Positions 59,160 through 64,000 of a DNA stretch of 64,000 nt are shown here, piece after piece (positions within the stretch are counted from its first letter, which is position 1; each line of letters opens with the position of its first letter). The stretch spans positions 33,361,769-33,425,768 of the forward strand of contig NC_074719.1 in the NCBI RefSeq assembly GCF_947242115.1, written 5' to 3'. Made by a program: the position numbers and the translations under genes. The stretch comes from Biomphalaria glabrata. Its lineage: Eukaryota > Mollusca > Gastropoda > Planorbidae. The notes under the pieces were generated by a model that was not told the DNA's origin, did not search any database, and worked only from the letters and a program-made list of their open reading frames with translations.

Positions 59160-61065
59160 TCAACTATCTAGTGGAAGTCATTACTTACCTTGTTATAGCT
59201 TTGCTTATCAAGACCTTAAAGAAGAATACATTTCCTTTAAAAGTGAACCTTGTCTCTTTTTAAACAACAATACTAACCTCTCTTTTATTAACAATTCATT
59301 TAATGTCACTGTTAGGTAAACGCCTGTCAGAGTGTTTTGTGTCAAGACAGAGACAACACTAGCCAATGTTTCGCTGCTGTAGGGTTACGTTTGTTGACAG
59401 AAAACTAAAGCTCTTGGCTATTCACTTTTGATTGCATGGTTCCGTTATCATGAGTGAGCAGCGGTCTGACAGTCAGTGAGCGAGTGTCATCCTTGTAGCT
59501 TGACTGATTAGCATTGCCACGTAAGTAGGATGTGAAACAGTCTTTCACTATAAATATACAAAGAATGTAACTGAGTCGAAACGTCAAATAAACGGCATCA
59601 TAATTGTATGCCTTACGATACTTCTGACTGTGACTATTAAATCATGTGAGAAGTTCCTTTTTTCACCGTGTGTTGAACCATTGGGGATATTCTCTATGAT
59701 ATACACATAGTTCTCCTACTTTGACTCTAAGCAAATACATTTTTTTATCCAATTATGGATTGTTGCGATAAAAGTTAATAACAACAGTTTTCTGCACTTT
59801 GTAACATTTTTATTTTTTAAGATCCCATTTACTTTAAGCAATAAAATCAAGTAAGGGAGAGAAAGAAGAGAAAGCGACAAATAGAAATGTGGTGCGAGAG
59901 ACTTGAGAGAGACTTCGAAATAACTAGACAATATAAACAATGTCAAGGACGCATTGAAAGGTCACTGTTGTCAATTCAATATACAAACTACTTTGCGCTA
60001 CAAGCTGACGCGCTTAGAAATTTGATGCGGCACTGCTAAAAAAGTTCACACATATTAATCAGAGTCGAAGTCCGACAAACTGGCTATCATTACATTCAAC
60101 CGGTACTACGATGCTTTCTTTACAGAAGTCAGGTTCATATTGTACTTTAATGTGCTCTACCCAAAACTTGATAGTGCTAAGTGTAAAACAACTCTCTCTT
60201 ATTCCCCAAACCTAACAGTCTGATGCAATGTGTGAGAGTTACACTACATTAGCGTGTCCGTTAAAGCACGACATTTAAGAAGAAACTTTGGCTTCAGTTT
60301 GTGACCTTTCAATTTTGACCTCCATGCTTTATAACAAAATTTGACTTAAGCATTATCTTAGTATGTGTCATAAACTGACTCTATATAAGGGTTGTCTTGG
60401 GTGGTTGTGAAGGTTGTTGTCTAGGGTTGGATCTCTGGTAAACGATTCCAAGCCCGAGTTAGTCTTTAGACGACAGAAACACGGGAATATCTATCAATGG
60501 ATTACAAGCACACCAATCAAGAAGACACAAATTCAATCAGATAAACAATTGATTGAACTAAACGGATGTACATTAGAATTTAGAATCAATGTGTATCATC
60601 AGATCAATCCGAAACCAAAACAGTTAATTAGATAGTCCAACACCGCACAGTTGAGACTTCCTGTCTCATATAGGAAAAAAAAAAGTGTCCTACAAAAACG
60701 AACTACTCTCTCAATGAAATCAAGTCACACAAACCCCAACAACTCGTTCACATTGTCCTCTCTCCCACTCTGACTCTCTCACCTACTCACATTCACGTGC
60801 TTCTGTTGATCAGGATCTCGTCCCTCGTGATAGCCATGGTCAACCTCTCAATAAATGAGGTCAAGTGAGACCCCCATCCCACACACCAAAGAAACAACAA
60901 CAAGAGAAATTTTTTTAACCAATTCATAAGCTTTAAGTTTGCTAATGAAATCAAATCTTTTAAAATTGAAGCTCATGTAAAAGGAAGAACCGCAAAATCA
61001 CAACCACATATTTCAATACTGAAGGAATAAGATCCCTTTTCCCACATAAAACAAACTGATTAATA
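59160..61065. other. Stretch without recognisable features
   Basis: No supported exon, RNA or repeat. Short open frames at 59.4-60.6 kb have no family features. Confidence 0.4.
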
Positions 61066-61069
61066 TCCA

Positions 61070-61450
61070 CAAGCTGATCAAACAATTAGTTAATTTTGAG
61101 ATTTATTCTCATCGACTTTTGATAATTATGCACAATTTTAACGTGCTCCAATACATGAAAATACGAGAAAAAAACGTGTAAAAGATAAACACGATGAGGG
61201 AAATAGCTCCACATATACTGTAACATATCTCAATAAATAAAAGTAATTTCCCTTATCGATACCTAACAAATAATTAATTACCAATAATTAATTAATGAGC
61301 TAATTGGAAATATTTAATTGATTCATGTTTATTTTTGGTTCAACAAATAATTGTTTAAAGTTTCACATTGATCCGATAATGTGTGTGTGGGAGAAATAAT
61401 GTGTAGAAAATTGTACCAGACAGACAGACAGACAGACAAAGTGAGTTGAT
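61070..61450 (+). repeat. Dispersed repeat family A, copy at 61.1 kb
   Basis: A partial copy at 61070-61230 precedes a full one ending in CAGACAGACAGACAGACA and GTGAGTTGATGTAAGCC. Confidence 0.75.
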
Positions 61451-61489
61451 GTAAGCCTTGTAGAAATCTACTCCACCATAGGCTAGTCC

Positions 61490-62230
61490 CTAGCCCAGCT
61501 GAGAAAGAAGGAGGGTTGGCTAGCTACCCTACTCTGTAGAAAAACCATTGGCTACAGAAACACCAAACAAGAAATCAACAGAATTCATCTGGGACCTGGA
61601 AGAAGATGAACCTCCAGCTGTAAGGTTTATGACGCCATAGCCATCTGGAAGCCGACAGGCCGAAGACCATCATCTCTACAAGGACAACCCTTACCATGGG
61701 TTGAAGCAAAAAGAAAAGCATAAAAGAATATGCTGAAATAGAAAGGAATGTCAAGCGAGGCATCAGAACAGACAAGCGGAACTACATTGAAGCTCCGGCA
61801 AAAGAAGCAGCCCTTCAGAACAGCACCAAAGATTTGAACTCAGTCCTCAAAAAGATATCGGGAAACTTGGCCAAGGCAGAGAGACCTGTAAAGGACAAGT
61901 GAGAGCAGATAGAGCACTTTCAAGAGCTACTTAACAGACCTACTCCTGCAAACTTACCGGAGATACCGTCAGCTGCAAGAGACCTGTCTACAATGTGTGA
62001 GTGCACTCACTAAGGAAGAGATTTGCAGCACAACCAATCAGTTAAAGAATGACAAATCTGAAGGATCCCAGTTGAAGCACTAAAGGAAGACATTAAAACC
62101 AGTGAGAAGCTACTCAACGCTCTCTTCTTCAAGATATGGGGAAAAGAAGAAATTGCATCAGAGTGGAAAGAGAGCTACCACATCAAAGAAAGGGGATCTT
62201 AGTTTCTGCTACAACTATCTCTTGAATACA
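61490..62230 (+). mobile_element. LINE fragment: region before and at the start of reverse transcriptase
   Basis: Broken frames read KSSPSEQHQRFELS-like linker, HFQELLNRPTPANLPEIPSA, then, frame-shifted, VEALKEDIKTSEKLLNALFF and KIWGKEEIASEWKESYHIK, the first reverse transcriptase block of the LINE whose tail is at 63000. It is decayed and truncated at both ends. Confidence 0.75.
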
Positions 62231-62542
62231 AATAATGAAATTATATGTGGCTTAGTAATGACTTCAAATGCATTCATAAAGCTTTATTTGAGTCTAAGAT
62301 AGAATTAGATTGACAACGTTTATGGTCTTCTTAAATCTCTTGTCTCTTTCGATCATCCCATGCTTAGAAATACAGTATATAGGTATGTGTTTCAAATCTT
62401 CTCTTTCAACGTAAATTTTAGACATATTAGTCGAATAGCGACTGTTGACGTGTATAATAGTTACTCCAGCAGCTGAGCCAATTATTCGTAGAATGCATTG
62501 GCATAGATATTTATACTCCAGCAGCTGAACCCATTATTCGAG

Positions 62543-62910
62543 AGGCCTAGTACTCTCCAACTTGGCTTGTCTTGGCTACACATGAAAAGGGCTCGAGGTT
62601 CAACACCCGACTCGAGCAGAATTGTATTTACTGAGCGCCTGAAGGCAGCACGGAAAACATTCTGCCAGATACCCACTCAACCCACTGTTCCACAAATGTG
62701 ATTGGACCATAGAGCTCTGAGCATGCTATAAGCATACAAGTAGCGCTATATAAAAGCTATAACTAATGCATGCTAAAAGGCTATAAAAAAGTGAAAGCAT
62801 GTTTTTTTTTTCCTCAGTGTATCTATCTATATTTACTGATCACACACACTTACAAAAGGTTTAAAATATTGACATATACATATATACGTAGATAGATATA
62901 TCTATGGATC
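62543..62910 (+). mobile_element. tRNA-derived SINE, family S2, long copy
   Basis: The decayed head keeps GAGGTTCAACACCCGACTCG. Body and 3' extension match 38768-39125 through AAGTGAAAGCATG, ACACACACTTACA and CATATATACGTAGATAGAT. A small tandem duplication (ACTCCAGCAGCTGA) precedes it at 62462-62540. Confidence 0.8.
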
Positions 62911-62999
62911 ATAGATAGGTCATAAAGTTATTCAGATTTTTTTGAAAAAGAATTGTCATGGTTTAGTATATTAGTGACCTCATTATATATGTATATCTC

Positions 63000-63240
63000 T
63001 CACCTGGGACACAGAGGCACATGAGAGAGCATCATGACGTCACGTTGTGAAAACTGACGCACAGGTTGCTGAGGAAAAGAGAACAATGCTGGCAGAAGAA
63101 AAACGCCAGAGAAGAAAAGCAAGGCCCACGACACTAGCTCCAGCTGGAGTAGGCCTAACATGCCCAGTGTGCAGCCGAACATTCCGGGCTCACATAGGTC
63201 TCACCAGCCACATGAGGAGGCATAAAACCCCAGTGCAAAG
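63000..63240 (+). mobile_element. LINE 3'-tail fragment with intact C2H2-like finger
   Basis: An open frame reads EEKRQRRKARPTTLAP then LTCPVCSRTFRAHIGLTSHM and RRHKTP, the C-terminal finger of the LINE family at 7150-8215. It follows SHLGHRGT-type residues in another frame. Reverse transcriptase is missing. A TA microsatellite follows (63298-63320). Confidence 0.8.
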
Positions 63241-63779
63241 CCCTCAGCCCCATGGATATGACAAAGTGGTCATCATCGAACCACGACGTACGAACTATTT
63301 ATATATATATATATATATATACTATTATATACATATACAAGCTATAAAAACAAAATCAGACATTATGTAATAATATCAAGTGGCGAATCTGAGTAGAAAT
63401 TGTTAATCTATATTCATCCAGAGATTGGTTGTGAAGAAGCGAAACATATATAATATATATGTTCTTTTTTTCTACCTATTGTTGTAACCCATTACTAAAG
63501 TAAATTAAATTGAATTTAGACAAAGACTTAAAAAAAAAATAAAGCCAACTACAGTTATTTAATGTTCAGCTCTACCCGAAATAAAACTTTTAATACATGG
63601 TTAGTTTTTCTAACAGTCGCTGTGCTCTATTAATTAAGTGCAGTGTATACCATATTTAATATTTATTTGATCTACAATTTTTTAATGGAACAGTAGCGAG
63701 ATACTGTATTATAAACACCTTAGAATATGAGTTTTCGGCTTCAAATACAGCTTTTCGTATAGTATACACCTACATTATA

Positions 63780-63935
63780 CTATACTATACTCTTCTACCA
63801 CCAAAGCGAAAGCCATGTGGCAGGGAATGTCTCTCCAAAATAGGGCTCCACAGTCACATGAACAAGTGTTCTAGATTAAACATAGTCGATCTACGACAAG
63901 GCGGACTCGAAGACAAGCCTTATTATTATTAGTAC
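63780..63935 (+). mobile_element. LINE finger-tail remnant
   Basis: CGRECLSKIGLHSHMNKC in one frame matches the same finger with a changed first pair. The upstream sequence is unrelated, so this is another short 3' piece. The last 60 bp are CTAT-rich simple sequence. Confidence 0.6.
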
Positions 63936-64000
63936 CAGGTGGCCGAGCCTCGCTCGAAGAGATAATCTAATTATCTATCTATCTAATCTATTATTACCAA

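Noticed and set aside
24900-62650. tRNA-like segments with box A and box B.
   Set aside because: They are SINE heads: stems do not pair, they continue into shared SINE bodies, and they recur in several families.

Overview
The window looks like nuclear DNA from a gastropod mollusc, most likely a freshwater pulmonate snail of the planorbid type. The evidence is small AT-rich exons split by kilobase introns with GT-AG junctions, a very high density of TCTAGATC-type words, several tRNA-headed SINE families, many LINE remnants, a non-autonomous Helitron and abundant minisatellites. Species assignment is inference. No bacterial-style operon, rRNA gene or CRISPR array is present.

Five spliced genes or gene parts can be supported, all on the minus strand. 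(1) 1-4750: a gene for a large DDE/RNase H-like transposase-type protein, intact, spliced and running off the left edge. (2) 6371-6740: one exon resembling the N-terminus of mitoguardin (MIGA); the rest is not visible, so gene 1 may sit inside its first intron. (3) 17159-22192: a complete eight-exon gene for the zinc-finger HIT protein ZNHIT6/BCD1 (box C/D snoRNP assembly), with a long acidic N-terminus built from three 80-residue repeats. (4) 26721-34487: a six-exon NAT16-like GNAT acetyltransferase of about 351 residues whose acetyl-CoA-binding loop has lost its usual glycines. (5) 40111-55384: a six-exon Toll-like receptor of about 1009 residues (signal peptide, LRRNT, LRRs, one LRRCT, membrane segment, TIR). 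The TIR is split over three exons and the stop codon lies within a 25-bp minisatellite. A further weak two-exon candidate lies at 23.4-23.6 kb.

Most of the remaining sequence is repeats. At 7-13 kb there are two fragments of a LINE with a C-terminal C2H2-like finger, a hAT element with a perfect 8-bp target duplication, and a low-complexity CTAG-rich tract. At 14.5-16.4 kb there is a piggyBac-like TTAA-flanked element. The NAT16 and TLR introns hold several dispersed families, SINEs, LINEs, a solo-LTR-like fossil, a Helitron, and at least six different tandem arrays, including a 24-bp array rich in E-boxes and a telomere-like array made of four diverged hexamers. The right end (55.4-64 kb) has no host exon I can support. 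It contains an R2-type (restriction-like endonuclease) LINE fragment, SINEs, an inverted pair of a dispersed repeat and three further LINE pieces.

The TLR, NAT16-like, ZNHIT6 and MIGA genes have unrelated known roles (innate sensing, small-molecule acetylation, snoRNP biogenesis, mitochondrial fusion). I see no evidence of functional clustering. The most interesting signals are possible domestication or nesting of the transposase gene, the degenerate acetyl-CoA loop, and the way minisatellites have invaded the TLR gene, including its coding end and ectodomain.
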